Shown here piece by piece: positions 6,146 through 15,816 of a stretch of DNA of 64,000 bases. Both the position numbers and the translations under genes were made by a program. This DNA comes from Candidatus Phelpsiimicrobium noxiivivens. Lineage in GTDB: Bacteria > Omnitrophota > Gorgyraeia > Velamenicoccales > Velamenicoccaceae. The notes beneath the pieces were generated by a model, which was not told the DNA's origin, did no database searches, and was given only the letters and a program-made list of their open reading frames with translations. The stretch is taken from assembly GCA_001873995.1 (NCBI GenBank), contig MNVR01000011.1, positions 1 through 64,000 of the forward strand, in the 5' to 3' direction. How positions within the stretch are numbered: position 1 is the first letter of the stretch; every line of letters starts with the position of its first letter.

Positions 6146-9100
6146 ATGAGGCCGCATATGCCACAGCAAAATTCCCCTAAATTTAAATTTCCTCAAGTTT
6201 GCGTAGTAGAAGCTTCTGCCGGTTCGGGCAAGACGTATGCTTTGGCTTCGAGGTATGTTCAGTTATTGATCAATCCCGCGCTGCCGACAAACGAGATACC
6301 CCTGCGCAATATCCTTGCCATCACATTCAGCAACAAGGCTACTATGGAGATGAAGTCGCGTATCCTGGATTTCCTGAAAAAAATAGCATTGGATAAGTTT
6401 TCTGACCCGAAAGAAAAAGAAGAGCTTATCGCGTCCCTTGAAGTTGATCCCGCGGTTGCTGAAAAAAAAGCCCTGGATATAATGGATTATATAATTTTTA
6501 ATTATAATTTCTTTCAGGTCCAGACTATAGACAGCTTTGTTAATGCCATTCTTTCCGGCTGCGCTTTTAAGCTGGGCCTATCCGCTAATTTCAGGATCAA
6601 GACAGATCCATCGGAGCATTTTGCGTATAGCCTTGATAAATTGATAGACGCGGCCGCGACAGATAAAAAAGTGCGCGCCTCTTTTCATGATTTTATTACG
6701 CAATACCTATATCTTGAGAATAAAACAGGATGGTTTCCCAAAGATGATATTTTAAAGATATCAAGCGATCTGTTTTACAAGATCAATAGATTCTCAGGTA
6801 GTTTTTTTCCGAGCCATGCTGATGCCGAAAAGCTTATCTTGGGAAAAAAGAAGCTTCTTTTAAAGATGCGCCAGTTAAGAAAGAATTGGCCTAAAGGGGC
6901 CCACAAAGCCTTTGAAAAAAATTTTACGAGGTTTTTGGAAGAAAATAAAAATAATTTTGATCTTGGTTCGGTCTCCGATTATTTTAAGAGGGCGGAATTC
7001 CCCGTGGTGAAAGGCGAGGAATGTGAAGCCGCGGCAAGAAGGCTTTGGAGCGATATCGTTAAAGAATTATCTACTCTGGCAGGTTTGGAGTCAAGTGTAG
7101 TCCTTGATCCCTATATAGATATATTTAACAAGGTGCTGACGTTTTTTAAGGCCTTATCAAAGAAGGCTGATTGTCTTTTTTTGGATGAGCTTAACCGCGA
7201 GGCAGGCGTTCTATTTGACGCAAAAGTAGTAACTGTGCCGGAACTATACTATAGGCTTGCCACTCGTTTGAGGCATTTTTTGATAGATGAGTTCCAGGAC
7301 ACAAGCTCTTTGCAGTGGCAAAATCTAGTTGGCATGATAGAAGAGGCGCTTGCCACAGGCGGTTCGTTGTTTTACGTTGGTGATAAGAAGCAGGCTATTT
7401 ATAGGTTCCGCGGAGGGGAAGCAGGCCTTTTTGACAGTGTCAAAGAGCGCTTTAAAGATTACAATCTCATCCTTGGATCATTAAATCAGAACCGTCGCAG
7501 TTCTAGCCAGATCGTATCGTTTACCAATGAGGCCTTTTCGCGGGGTAATCTAAAGAATCTTTTCTTAGATCTTAACGCGTCAGAAGAAGAGGCTGTTTTA
7601 GCAGTCTTTGAAGGATGCCAGCAGAGTTTTATTAAAGGTCGCGAGGGTGGCTATGTTAAAGTAGAATATGCTGGCCGAGAAGATACTAAAGAGCGATTGT
7701 TACCGCTTGTCTGCGAGTTATTAAAGAGGTTCAACCCCGCGGATATAGCGATCCTGGCGCGGGAGAATGATGATGTTGAATTATTGACGGAGTGGCTCGT
7801 TGAAAAAGGCTTGGCAGTTGAATCGGAAAAGACCTTAAACATACGCAATAACGCCGCCATAAAAGAGATCGTCTCTTTGCTAAAGTTCCTGGATTCGCCT
7901 ATTGATGATCTTTCGTTCGCCTCTTTTATCATGGGAGATATCTTTCTTAATGCCTCGGGGTTTAAAAAAGACGATGTAGACGATTTCATTTTTGGTTTTA
8001 GAGAAAAAAGCATGCAAAAGAGGCCTATTTACCTTTACAGGGAGTTCCGTAGTAAATACCCTAAGGCCTGGGATGAATTTTTTGAAGAATTTTTCAGGGC
8101 TGTAGGTTTTATACCTCTCTATGAACTGACCGTAAGCATATTCCGCAGATTTGATTGTTTTAATTCATTTCCCGGAGAGCAGGGATTCTTGATGAGGCTG
8201 CTTGAGCTGATCAAGGAGAAAGAGGAGGATAAGAACGGCCTTGCTTTGTTCTTGGAATTTTTTCAAGAAGCAACAGGCGAAGAGCTCTACGTAAGGGCCT
8301 CTAAGACTGATGCCATAAAAGTCCTGACGATCCATAAGGCCAAAGGATTGGGTTTTTCTGTAGTCATACTTCCATTCCTGGATATGAAACCAAAAGTAGG
8401 CTCCATCGTCAGCCGTTTTCAGGATGGCCGATTGTATTTAACGCGCTTGCATAAAAAATACAGGAATTTTTGCCAGGGGGTTGAGGCCATATATAGGGAA
8501 GAGTATCTTAAATCATTTATTGATGAATTGAATGCCTTATATGTCGCATTGACCAGGCCCAGAGAAGAGCTTTATATATTTTTGCCTCAAGGCGCGAAAA
8601 AGCCTAGTTTTTGTAGCCGCTTGTTTAGTTTTAGCGATAAAGTTGAATGGGGCATAATAACGCAGGGCCTTGGCAAATCGGCGAAAAAGAAAGAACCTTT
8701 AGATCTTGAATTGTCGCCCTCTTCCTGCGAAGACTGGGTCAAGTTTTTAAAAGACGAGTTTATTGATGGCCGGCTTCTTGAAAATCGTAAAAATATGCTC
8801 CGCGGCGAGGCCTTCCATTATATCTTATCCTGCTTAGGCGATCTTTCTTCCCAGGCCCAGGGTTTTGTCTTAGAAGACGCTATAAATAAGGCGCGCCATA
8901 AATTTCCGCATTTTGCGTTTCAGAAAGCGGATGAGGGCGTTTTAAGGAGATTTTTAGAAGATGAAAGATTTAAGCCGTTCTTTTTTACAGAAGGAAACAA
9001 TGTTTTTCAGGAACAGGAGATCATAGATAGTAAAGGAAATGCCCGCCGCGTGGACCGATTGATAGTCGGCAGCAGAGAGGCGCGTGTTATTGATTATAAG

Positions 9101-9238
9101 ACGTCTAAGGAGGAACATGAACGCGACGTTGAACAAATGCGTGAGTATGTATCTCTTGTTCGTTCTATCTTTCCGGATAAAGGAGTCAAAGGGTTTTTGA
9201 TCTATCTTGACACACTTGAGTTGAAGGCTATTTTATGA
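6146..9238 (+). CDS. addA: AddA/RecB-like UvrD-family helicase-nuclease
   Basis: A 1030-residue superfamily 1 helicase. The Walker A motif EASAGSGKT is at residues 22-30, the Walker B/motif II LIDEFQDTSS near 379-388, then GDKKQAIYRFRGGE (motif III) and a TIHKAKGLGF/YVALTRPREEL motif V-VI region near 730 and 800. The C terminus (about 970-990) has DRLIVG...ARVIDYKTSKE, the PD-(D/E)XK nuclease signature of RecB-type nucleases. With the next gene it should form an AddAB-type complex for processing double-strand breaks. The start may be 6146 or the in-frame ATG at 6158; the TATAAT placed just upstream favours 6146. It overlaps addB by 4 bp (ATGA). Confidence 0.9.
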   Translation: MRPHMPQQNSPKFKFPQVCVVEASAGSGKTYALASRYVQLLINPALPTNEIPLRNILAITFSNKATMEMKSRILDFLKKIALDKFSDPKEKEELIASLEVDPAVAEKKALDIMDYIIFNYNFFQVQTIDSFVNAILSGCAFKLGLSANFRIKTDPSEHFAYSLDKLIDAAATDKKVRASFHDFITQYLYLENKTGWFPKDDILKISSDLFYKINRFSGSFFPSHADAEKLILGKKKLLLKMRQLRKNWPKGAHKAFEKNFTRFLEENKNNFDLGSVSDYFKRAEFPVVKGEECEAAARRLWSDIVKELSTLAGLESSVVLDPYIDIFNKVLTFFKALSKKADCLFLDELNREAGVLFDAKVVTVPELYYRLATRLRHFLIDEFQDTSSLQWQNLVGMIEEALATGGSLFYVGDKKQAIYRFRGGEAGLFDSVKERFKDYNLILGSLNQNRRSSSQIVSFTNEAFSRGNLKNLFLDLNASEEEAVLAVFEGCQQSFIKGREGGYVKVEYAGREDTKERLLPLVCELLKRFNPADIAILARENDDVELLTEWLVEKGLAVESEKTLNIRNNAAIKEIVSLLKFLDSPIDDLSFASFIMGDIFLNASGFKKDDVDDFIFGFREKSMQKRPIYLYREFRSKYPKAWDEFFEEFFRAVGFIPLYELTVSIFRRFDCFNSFPGEQGFLMRLLELIKEKEEDKNGLALFLEFFQEATGEELYVRASKTDAIKVLTIHKAKGLGFSVVILPFLDMKPKVGSIVSRFQDGRLYLTRLHKKYRNFCQGVEAIYREEYLKSFIDELNALYVALTRPREELYIFLPQGAKKPSFCSRLFSFSDKVEWGIITQGLGKSAKKKEPLDLELSPSSCEDWVKFLKDEFIDGRLLENRKNMLRGEAFHYILSCLGDLSSQAQGFVLEDAINKARHKFPHFAFQKADEGVLRRFLEDERFKPFFFTEGNNVFQEQEIIDSKGNARRVDRLIVGSREARVIDYKTSKEEHERDVEQMREYVSLVRSIFPDKGVKGFLIYLDTLELKAIL

Positions 9239-12102
9239 ATAAAACAGTGACTTACAGCCTTGCCGATGATTTTATTAAAAGCCTGGCAATGTATCTGGAA
9301 GATAATTTTATAGAACAGGGTAAAGAGTTAAACAAGCTGGCTATAGTCTTTGGCGGCGCGAGGCCGCGGTTATTCCTGCAGAAGGAGCTTTCCGCTCGTA
9401 TTAAGGAACCATTTCTTCCACCCAGATTTTTTACCATAGACGAATTTATTGAAGCCATCCTTTTTAAAAGTGAACGAAGCGAACGTAGCGAGCGAAGTGA
9501 ACCCTTTACGAAGATATCTGACTTTGAGGCAAGTTTTAGTATTTATCACTTGGCTAAAAAACACGCGCCTGCGGTTTTAAAAGGCCGCGAGAAGTTTTCG
9601 CAATTCCTGCCTTGGGCGCAGGAAATATTGGGTTTTATAGAACAGCTTGATCTGGAAGCTGTTGAAATAAAGACGTTGGAAGATATTCAGTTCAACGCGG
9701 CGATAGGTTATGATGTTCCGGAAAGTATTAACGCGCTGCTTATCCATATTGTGGCTCTGCGGCGCGCCTTCCATAAATTTTTAAAAGAGGAAAAGTTTTA
9801 CACAAGAGGTTTCGCGTATTTGCGCGCGCACAAGTCAATGAATAAGGCGGATTTCAGCGAATTTGATACGATCCTGTTTTGCAATTTTTTCTATTTGCAT
9901 AAAACCGAAGAGGCCGTTGTAAAAAAACTATATAGCGAAGGCAAGGCCTTGTTATTTTTCCAGGGCGACGCGAAGGAGTGGCCTGTTCTTGAAAGAACAT
10001 CTAAGAATTTAAACTGCGTTATTCAGACTGCCCAAAAAGAAGGATCACACACCGAAATTTCTATGCACGCGGCTTTTGACCTCCACTCCGAGGTCGCTTA
10101 CGTAGCAGAGATCTTAAAGACCATAAAGGATCCTGACAAGACGGTCATTGTTGTGCCCGATCCTGAGAGTGTCATTCCTTTGCTTTCAAGGATAGCGTCA
10201 AGCGTAGGTGAGCTCAACGTATCCATGGGCTATCCTGTTAAGAGGAGTTCTTTGTATCATCTTTTTGAATGTCTTTTTAAAGCCCAGGATACAAAAAAAG
10301 ATGACGCGTATTACGTTAAGGATTATTTGAGGTTATTGAGCCATCCCCTTGTCAAGAACTTGGCTTTATCCGGAGAGGCTGCTATGACACGCGTGCTTTG
10401 TCATAAGGTTGAAGAAGTGCTTATCGGCATGGAAGAGACACCTTTGGGCGGGAGTCTTTTTGTCTCCTTGGATGAAATATCAAAAGAGGGATCTCTTTTT
10501 GAGGCGGCCCTGGAGACATCCCGCGGTATGGATGCCGGCACATCAACGCGCCAGGCTTTGAAAAGTACGCTTGTTACACTTCATAAAGTATTATTCCAGG
10601 ATTGGGAAAAAGTAAAAAACTTTTACGATCTTTCTCTTTGCCTTGACGCTTTGCTTGACGTGCTTCTTCGGTATAGCCTTTTAGAAAAATATCCCCTGAA
10701 TTTGAAAATAGCAGCCAAGGTTTATGAGATAAGCGATGAATTTAAGAATGCGTCTTTTAAAGATGAAATATTCCCAAAAGAGGATATTTTTAAGATATTC
10801 AAAAATAAGTTTGATAGCGAGATGGTATCTTTTTCAGGGTCACCATTGAAGGGCCTGCAGATATTAGGTTTATTTGAGACGCGCTCTTTAAGTTTTGAAA
10901 ATGTCATTATTATGGATGTCAATGAGTCGGTCCTGCCGCGTCTTAAGGTCTATGAGCCGTTGATACCACGCGACGTAATGTTAGCCCTTGGTTTAAACAG
11001 GCTTGAAAAAGAAGAGGAGATCCAACGGTATCAATTCGTCCGGCTCTTGTCTAGCGCTCGTTCGGCGCATATTTTTTATCAGGAGAACGAGAATAAGGAG
11101 AGGAGCCGTTTCATTGAGGAGCTGATTTGGAAGAAACAGAAAGCGCTTCGTGGTCTTGATGCCTACCCCATTCCGCACGCCCGTTTTAAAATAAAAGTGG
11201 CGGCTAAAGATATACAGATACCAAAAAGGCCCGGCCATGTAGCTTTTTTAAAAGGTTTCAGGTTTTCAGCATCAAGCGTTAACACGTACCTGTCTTGTCC
11301 TTTGAGATTTTATTACCAGTATGTTCTTGGGCTGCGGGAAAAGGAGGTCTTGACCGTTGGGCCTGAGGCTTCTGAATTGGGAACGTTCATTCATAGTGTG
11401 TTAGAAGAGGCGTTTGCTTTATGGGTCGGCAAGCGGCCTTGCATAGACGATAAGTTTAAAGATCTTTTTGACAAGATATTAACGAAAAAATTTGAAAATG
11501 AATTCAAAAGAAGGATGAGGTCAGGCGCGTTCCTGGCCAAAGAGGTTATTGATCTCAGGTTGTCGCGTTTTCTAGAATGCGAGAAGACGAGGCCGGTCAG
11601 GGAGGTTGTGTGTTTGGAGAGCGTGTTTGAAGATACATTAACGCTTGATGGAGATACTTTCAGGTTTAAGGCTAAGGTGGACAGGATAGACAGGCTTGAT
11701 GACGACAGCCTGCTTATCATTGATTATAAGACTGGCGTATCTGATAAGATGCCTGTTAATCCCGCGCGTATCGCGGATATTGCTTTAAGCAGGCTTTTGC
11801 TTAAGGATACGGTCAGGTCTTTTCAGCTGCCTATTTATTATTATTTGGTAAAGCAGGCTCAAAAAAGCGAAAATATCAATGCCGCCCTGTATAGCATCAG
11901 GGAGCCTGAGGAAGGTTTTCCAGGGAGCAAGCTTTTTAAGGACACAGAAGAGGCGGATGGTAAAGACAGGATAATGGGGATCTTTATGAGGGCGCTTGAG
12001 TTTCTTCTCAAAGAGATCATTGATCCCGTCAAACCTTTTAAGGCTGACCAGGAAGACAGCCGTTATTGCCGTAATTGCCCATTTTTTTATCTCTGCAGGT
12101 GA
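9235..12102 (+). CDS. addB: AddB-like nuclease subunit
   Basis: A 955-residue partner of AddA. The N-terminal helicase-like region lacks a Walker A motif (VFGGARPRLFLQKE at residues 38-51), so it is probably not an ATPase. The C-terminal nuclease domain carries LIIDYKTG near residue 828. Cys688 together with Cys945, Cys948 and Cys954 (CRNCPFFYLC) match the four-cysteine iron-sulfur staple of AddB-type nucleases. Residues 79-89 are a SER-SER-SER tract encoded by a short repeat (9471-9500) that looks inserted. In most genomes addB precedes addA; here the order is reversed. ATGA overlap with addA. Confidence 0.88.
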   Translation: MNKTVTYSLADDFIKSLAMYLEDNFIEQGKELNKLAIVFGGARPRLFLQKELSARIKEPFLPPRFFTIDEFIEAILFKSERSERSERSEPFTKISDFEASFSIYHLAKKHAPAVLKGREKFSQFLPWAQEILGFIEQLDLEAVEIKTLEDIQFNAAIGYDVPESINALLIHIVALRRAFHKFLKEEKFYTRGFAYLRAHKSMNKADFSEFDTILFCNFFYLHKTEEAVVKKLYSEGKALLFFQGDAKEWPVLERTSKNLNCVIQTAQKEGSHTEISMHAAFDLHSEVAYVAEILKTIKDPDKTVIVVPDPESVIPLLSRIASSVGELNVSMGYPVKRSSLYHLFECLFKAQDTKKDDAYYVKDYLRLLSHPLVKNLALSGEAAMTRVLCHKVEEVLIGMEETPLGGSLFVSLDEISKEGSLFEAALETSRGMDAGTSTRQALKSTLVTLHKVLFQDWEKVKNFYDLSLCLDALLDVLLRYSLLEKYPLNLKIAAKVYEISDEFKNASFKDEIFPKEDIFKIFKNKFDSEMVSFSGSPLKGLQILGLFETRSLSFENVIIMDVNESVLPRLKVYEPLIPRDVMLALGLNRLEKEEEIQRYQFVRLLSSARSAHIFYQENENKERSRFIEELIWKKQKALRGLDAYPIPHARFKIKVAAKDIQIPKRPGHVAFLKGFRFSASSVNTYLSCPLRFYYQYVLGLREKEVLTVGPEASELGTFIHSVLEEAFALWVGKRPCIDDKFKDLFDKILTKKFENEFKRRMRSGAFLAKEVIDLRLSRFLECEKTRPVREVVCLESVFEDTLTLDGDTFRFKAKVDRIDRLDDDSLLIIDYKTGVSDKMPVNPARIADIALSRLLLKDTVRSFQLPIYYYLVKQAQKSENINAALYSIREPEEGFPGSKLFKDTEEADGKDRIMGIFMRALEFLLKEIIDPVKPFKADQEDSRYCRNCPFFYLCR
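9471..9500 (+). repeat. GAACGNAGC tandem tract inside addB
   Basis: Three imperfect 9-bp units (GAACGAAGC, GAACGTAGC, GAGCGAAGT) encode Ser-Glu-Arg repeats at residues 79-89 of AddB. The tract is in frame and interrupts otherwise ordinary sequence after the FIEAILF segment. It resembles an intragenic insertion of a short interspersed repeat. Confidence 0.7.
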
Positions 12103-12103
12103 A

Positions 12104-12155
12104 CCCCGCTAGAGAACTTTGTTCTCTCTAAAGTTGGCGGTTTTCTCTAACGGGG
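12104..12155 (+). terminator. Inverted repeat after addB, possible terminator or REP element
   Basis: CCCCGCTAGAGAA (12104-12116) pairs with TTCTCTAACGGGG (12143-12155) with one mismatch. A competing inner hairpin AGAGAAC-TTT-GTTCTCT lies at 12111-12127. There is no T-run after the outer stem, so it may be a REP-like or processing element rather than a classical terminator. It begins one base after the addB stop. Confidence 0.5.
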
Positions 12156-12183
12156 TGAAACAGGATTATGCTTCCCAAAATAC

Positions 12184-12213
12184 TTGACAATGAAATATAA
12201 TATATGATATATT
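12184..12213 (+). promoter_or_regulatory. Promoter and ArsR operator of the envelope module
   Basis: TTGACA (12184-12189), an 18-nt spacer and TATATT (12208-12213) form a good promoter. A perfect 7+7 dyad, AATATAT-G-ATATATT (12199-12213), covers the spacer and the -10 box. A second perfect dyad, TTAGTTGC (12212-12219) and GCAACTAA (12236-12243), spaces its arms 16 nt apart just downstream. Both positions suit repression by the ArsR-type protein encoded immediately after. Which dyad is the true operator is not settled. Confidence 0.7.
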
Positions 12214-12259
12214 AGTTGCGAAATAAATAAACTATGCAACTAACTAAAGGGAAAGGGCT

Positions 12260-12607
12260 ATGATGGATAAAAATACAGAAGAAAAAATTTTTCAAATGCA
12301 TGCCGAGGTTTGTAAAAGTCTGGCCAATTCAACACGGTTAAAGATCATAAATATATTGCGTGAAGGAGAAAAAAGTGTTGAAGAATTAAGAAAGAGGCTC
12401 AAATTACCAAAAGCGAATCTTTCTCAGCATTTGAGTATATTGCGCCAACGTAGAATTGTTGCTACAAGAAGAGAAGGGCTTAATGTTTATTGTAAGTGCG
12501 CAAATCCAAAAATGCTCAAGGCCTGTGAGATCCTACGGGAAGTGTTGATGGAACAACTCGCAGAAGGAGGACGTTTGAGTAAATGGATCAATAAGGGAGA
12601 GAAATGA
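12260..12607 (+). CDS. ArsR/SmtB-family transcriptional regulator
   Basis: A 115-residue winged-helix regulator. Residues 15-90 show the ArsR pattern: KSLANSTRLKIINIL, VEELRKRLKLPKANLSQHLSILRQRRIVATRREG. The recognition helix is KANLSQHLSIL and the wing is RREGLNVYCK. No ELCVCDL metal site of the ArsR/SmtB type is present, so the inducer may not be a metal. It is first in the operon and overlaps the RND gene by 4 bp, so it most likely autorepresses the whole module through the dyads at 12199-12243. Confidence 0.85.
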   Translation: MMDKNTEEKIFQMHAEVCKSLANSTRLKIINILREGEKSVEELRKRLKLPKANLSQHLSILRQRRIVATRREGLNVYCKCANPKMLKACEILREVLMEQLAEGGRLSKWINKGEK

Positions 12608-14934
12608 AACTTGAACGTTTAACGCAAATTGTCATGGGCCATCCTAAGCTTGTTATTGGAATTGTTGTTGCTATCAGTATTTTCTTTATGGCGCAGTTTC
12701 CAAAGATTACAATAGATACCGATCCCAAGCATATGCTTCCTGCGACTTCGCCTGTCCGCCAGTATAATGACAAGATAGAAAAAGACTTTGTCCTTCATCC
12801 TGATGTGATCGTATTGGGTATAGTCAATACAGACGGGATTTTTAATCCACAAACACTTAAATATATCAAAGACCTGACGGATGCCGTCCGACAGATCCCC
12901 GGTGTGATTGTGCGGGATGTAGATAGCCTGACAAGCGTAGAGAATGTATTTTCTAAAGAGGGCGAACTCGTTGTCAAGCCTGCTTTAGCTGATATTCCAC
13001 AAACTGAAGAAGGGCTATCAGCTTTACGTAAAACCATTTTAGATAATTCGCTCTTTGTGGGCCGTTTTATTTCTTCGGACGGAAAAGCCGTAGCGATCTT
13101 CATTCCTATAGAGCCGACTGCCAACGGCAAGGAAATCGCGGACAATATTCGCGCGATACTGCCAAAAAATCCAGGGCAAAATCATTTTTATCTTGCGGGA
13201 GATCCGGTTGCCCGCGATACATTCGGAACAGAGATGTTTCGCCAGATGGGTTTTTTTTCTCCTATAGCAGGCCTTGTGATGTGTATAGCGCTTATGTGTA
13301 TGTTCCGAAATGTTGTCGTGATTATCGCTTATATGTCTGCCGCCATGATTGGCATCATCTGGAGTATGGGAGGGTTGATTGGTTTAGGGTTTCCTGTTCA
13401 CATCATGAGTTCCATGAGCCCGGTCTTTTTAATGGCGATCGCAACCGATGCGGTTCATATTTTTAATGAGTTTGCATTCCGGCTACGCGAAGGCCAGGAT
13501 AAACGAAAAGCCATATTGGAGACAATGAAAGTCGTTGGTTCTCCAGTTTTTTATTCGGATATTACCACAGCCGTGGGTTTTGCCGCGCTTGCAACAGTCA
13601 CCATCGTTCCAGTCAAGATTTTCGGGTTAGTTGTTGCGTTCGGGACCCTAGTTGTCCTTCTCTTGAGCTTTACATTTATTCCAGCCCTTCTCATGCTTGT
13701 CCCTGAAAAACATATTTTAAAGCTTGCATCTGCGCAAGGAAAAGAGGAAAAATTTTATCCTTTACTTTTACGCCTGGGGCGCTTTTGCGTAGAAAAGACT
13801 AAACCCATTCTACTTGTGGGCATCATGCTATTTATAGTGGCAATGGCGGGCCTTAGCCGTATTCATGTTAATAATAACATGGTTCATTGGTTTAAGTTCA
13901 ACAGTGAAGTCAGGACTGCGGACCGTGTCATGAATAAATATCTTGGCGGAACTTCCACAGGTTATTTGGTTGTTCAGGCGCAAAAAGACAGTGATGCAGG
14001 AGATCCCGCGTTTTTACGTCAAATTGAAGGCCTTCAGCGCGAATTGGAAAAAGACCCGCTTATCGGGAAAACTTTTTCCTTGGTAGACTATATTAAACGC
14101 GTGAATCTGGTTATGCATGATAATGCGCCTTTATTCAATCGCATACCGGATTCTAAGCAAGAGGTAGGGCAATACCTATTTCTTTTACAATCAGCGGCAA
14201 AGCCCCGGCATCTTGATAATGTTGTGGATTTTTCACTTAGAACTGCCAACATCATCGTCCAGTTGAAGATCTGGGATGCAGACGCGATGAAGTCAGTCAT
14301 TGGCCGGGCAAATAGTTTTTTCGCTTCGCATCCCTTGCCGGAAGTAACGAATTTCAAACCAGCAGGGATCGCGTATTTTAATATGGTATGGAACCATGAG
14401 GTGCTTTGGGGGATGGTCAGCAGTTTTCTCTGGGGGCTCGTTTTAGTATTGATACTCCTTGTCTTTGTGACTCGTTCGTTTCTGTGGGGGATTTTGAGTT
14501 TTCTACCGCTTCTTTTTACAATAGCATTGATCTATGGCGTCGTGGGATTGATCGGAAAGGATTTTGATATGCCGGTCGCAGTACTATCCACGCTTTCCTT
14601 GGGTATGGCTATTGATTTTGCCATCCATTTCGTCGGCCGGTTCCAGCAGCGGTATAAAGAAGACCCTCGTAAGCCAGGGGGCGATGGTTGGGCGTCCAAT
14701 AGCCCAAGCCATTTGAAAGAGGCGCTTATTTGGACGGTAGCCCGGCCCGGCAAGGGGATCTTTCTTAATGCTATTCTGTTTGCCCTGGGGTTTGCAGTAA
14801 TGGTTTTTGCGGCCTTAACCCCGTATATCACCGTTGGGGTTTTTATGGCAGCGATCATGGTTCTTTCTTCGGTCATGAGCGTTATTTATCTACCAGCCCT
14901 TATTCAATTATGGCATCGAAAACTAATCAAGTAG
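12604..14934 (+). CDS. RND/MMPL-family exporter
   Basis: A 776-residue inner-membrane transporter with about 12 membrane segments and two periplasmic loops. One TM segment follows the N terminus (residues 13-30), and the MMPL-type five-helix bundles lie near 205-350 and 595-770. Conserved small, polar helices include GLIGLGFPVHIMSSMSPVFL...ATDAVHIFNEF, with a buried Asp for proton coupling. It resembles MMPL/HpnN-type lipid exporters more than AcrB-type drug pumps. The LolA-like protein and barrel that follow support transport of a lipid or hydrophobic compound towards the outer membrane. ATGA overlap with the regulator. Confidence 0.85.
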   Translation: MKLERLTQIVMGHPKLVIGIVVAISIFFMAQFPKITIDTDPKHMLPATSPVRQYNDKIEKDFVLHPDVIVLGIVNTDGIFNPQTLKYIKDLTDAVRQIPGVIVRDVDSLTSVENVFSKEGELVVKPALADIPQTEEGLSALRKTILDNSLFVGRFISSDGKAVAIFIPIEPTANGKEIADNIRAILPKNPGQNHFYLAGDPVARDTFGTEMFRQMGFFSPIAGLVMCIALMCMFRNVVVIIAYMSAAMIGIIWSMGGLIGLGFPVHIMSSMSPVFLMAIATDAVHIFNEFAFRLREGQDKRKAILETMKVVGSPVFYSDITTAVGFAALATVTIVPVKIFGLVVAFGTLVVLLLSFTFIPALLMLVPEKHILKLASAQGKEEKFYPLLLRLGRFCVEKTKPILLVGIMLFIVAMAGLSRIHVNNNMVHWFKFNSEVRTADRVMNKYLGGTSTGYLVVQAQKDSDAGDPAFLRQIEGLQRELEKDPLIGKTFSLVDYIKRVNLVMHDNAPLFNRIPDSKQEVGQYLFLLQSAAKPRHLDNVVDFSLRTANIIVQLKIWDADAMKSVIGRANSFFASHPLPEVTNFKPAGIAYFNMVWNHEVLWGMVSSFLWGLVLVLILLVFVTRSFLWGILSFLPLLFTIALIYGVVGLIGKDFDMPVAVLSTLSLGMAIDFAIHFVGRFQQRYKEDPRKPGGDGWASNSPSHLKEALIWTVARPGKGIFLNAILFALGFAVMVFAALTPYITVGVFMAAIMVLSSVMSVIYLPALIQLWHRKLIK

Positions 14935-14993
14935 ACACCTCACGCTAATCGGTATTGCGCGGGTGTTCTACTTCTGTGGAGGAAAGGTGGCGT

Positions 14994-15815
14994 ATGAAAA
15001 AAATGCTCTCTGTTCCGGTTATTCTTTTTCTGTTATTTGTGAGCGGATCTTTGATTAAAAATACCTATGCTCAAGACACGCAAAGCGGCAAGACAGCGAT
15101 GAATGAAATGCTTTTAGCTTATTACTATCCACAGACAGATGCCAAAAGCGAAATATCTATGCGCATCGTGAATCGTCAAGGCCAAGTCCGTGAACGGCGT
15201 CTAACTATGCTTCGCCTTAATGAGACACCCGGCGGCGGCCAGTTTTATTACATCTATTTTCACGAGCCTGCGGATGTTAAAGGGATGAGTTTTTTAGTCT
15301 TAAAGCATCTCGGCCGCGATGACGACCGCTGGCTGTATCTACCTGCGATTGATCTGGTCAAACGTATTGCTACAAGCAACAGGCGTACAAGCTTTGCGGG
15401 GTCAGATTTCACTTACGAGGATGTTTCCGGACGCGCTCTTGATGAGGATGAACATGTGCTGACAGGTGATGAAAATCTTGGCGCATACTCTTGCCTTGTA
15501 GTTAAAAGCACGCCGAAACGTCCGGGCGAAATAGAATTTAGCTATATGAAATTCTGGATCGATAAAACAACGCATCTTTCGCTTAAAGTGGAGCACTATG
15601 ATCTTAAAGGAAAGCTTTACAAGGTTTATGAGACCCAGGAGATCCAAACTATTCAAGGTACACCGACGATTACGAAAGCGGTGATGAAGGATCTTGAGAA
15701 CGAACGGTATACTGAGATTACTATGAAAAATGTTTCCTATGGCGCGGGAATTACTTCGGATATCTTCCAAGAGAGGCTGTTGCGCAGGCCCCCCAGACAA
15801 TGGATCGGAGAATAA
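14994..15815 (+). CDS. LolA-like outer-membrane lipoprotein-sorting protein
   Basis: A 273-residue periplasmic protein with a signal peptide ending near YAQD (residues 21-24). The start at 14994 is chosen because GGAGG lies upstream and the signal peptide begins here; a TTG at 14955 opens the frame without either. Family features include MRIVNRQGQVRERRLTM, a FHEPADVKGMSFLVL segment and a beta-rich body with FWIDKTTHLSLKVE. This fits the LolA-like (DUF1329-type) fold that shuttles lipid between membranes. It sits between the RND pump and the barrel, an arrangement known for MMPL/DUF1329/DUF1302 trios. Confidence 0.82.
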   Translation: MKKMLSVPVILFLLFVSGSLIKNTYAQDTQSGKTAMNEMLLAYYYPQTDAKSEISMRIVNRQGQVRERRLTMLRLNETPGGGQFYYIYFHEPADVKGMSFLVLKHLGRDDDRWLYLPAIDLVKRIATSNRRTSFAGSDFTYEDVSGRALDEDEHVLTGDENLGAYSCLVVKSTPKRPGEIEFSYMKFWIDKTTHLSLKVEHYDLKGKLYKVYETQEIQTIQGTPTITKAVMKDLENERYTEITMKNVSYGAGITSDIFQERLLRRPPRQWIGE

Positions 15816-15816
15816 T

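Noticed and set aside
12184-12243. Metal-responsive ArsR control by arsenic
   Set aside because: No Cys metal site (ELCVCDL type) in the regulator and no arsenic genes nearby.
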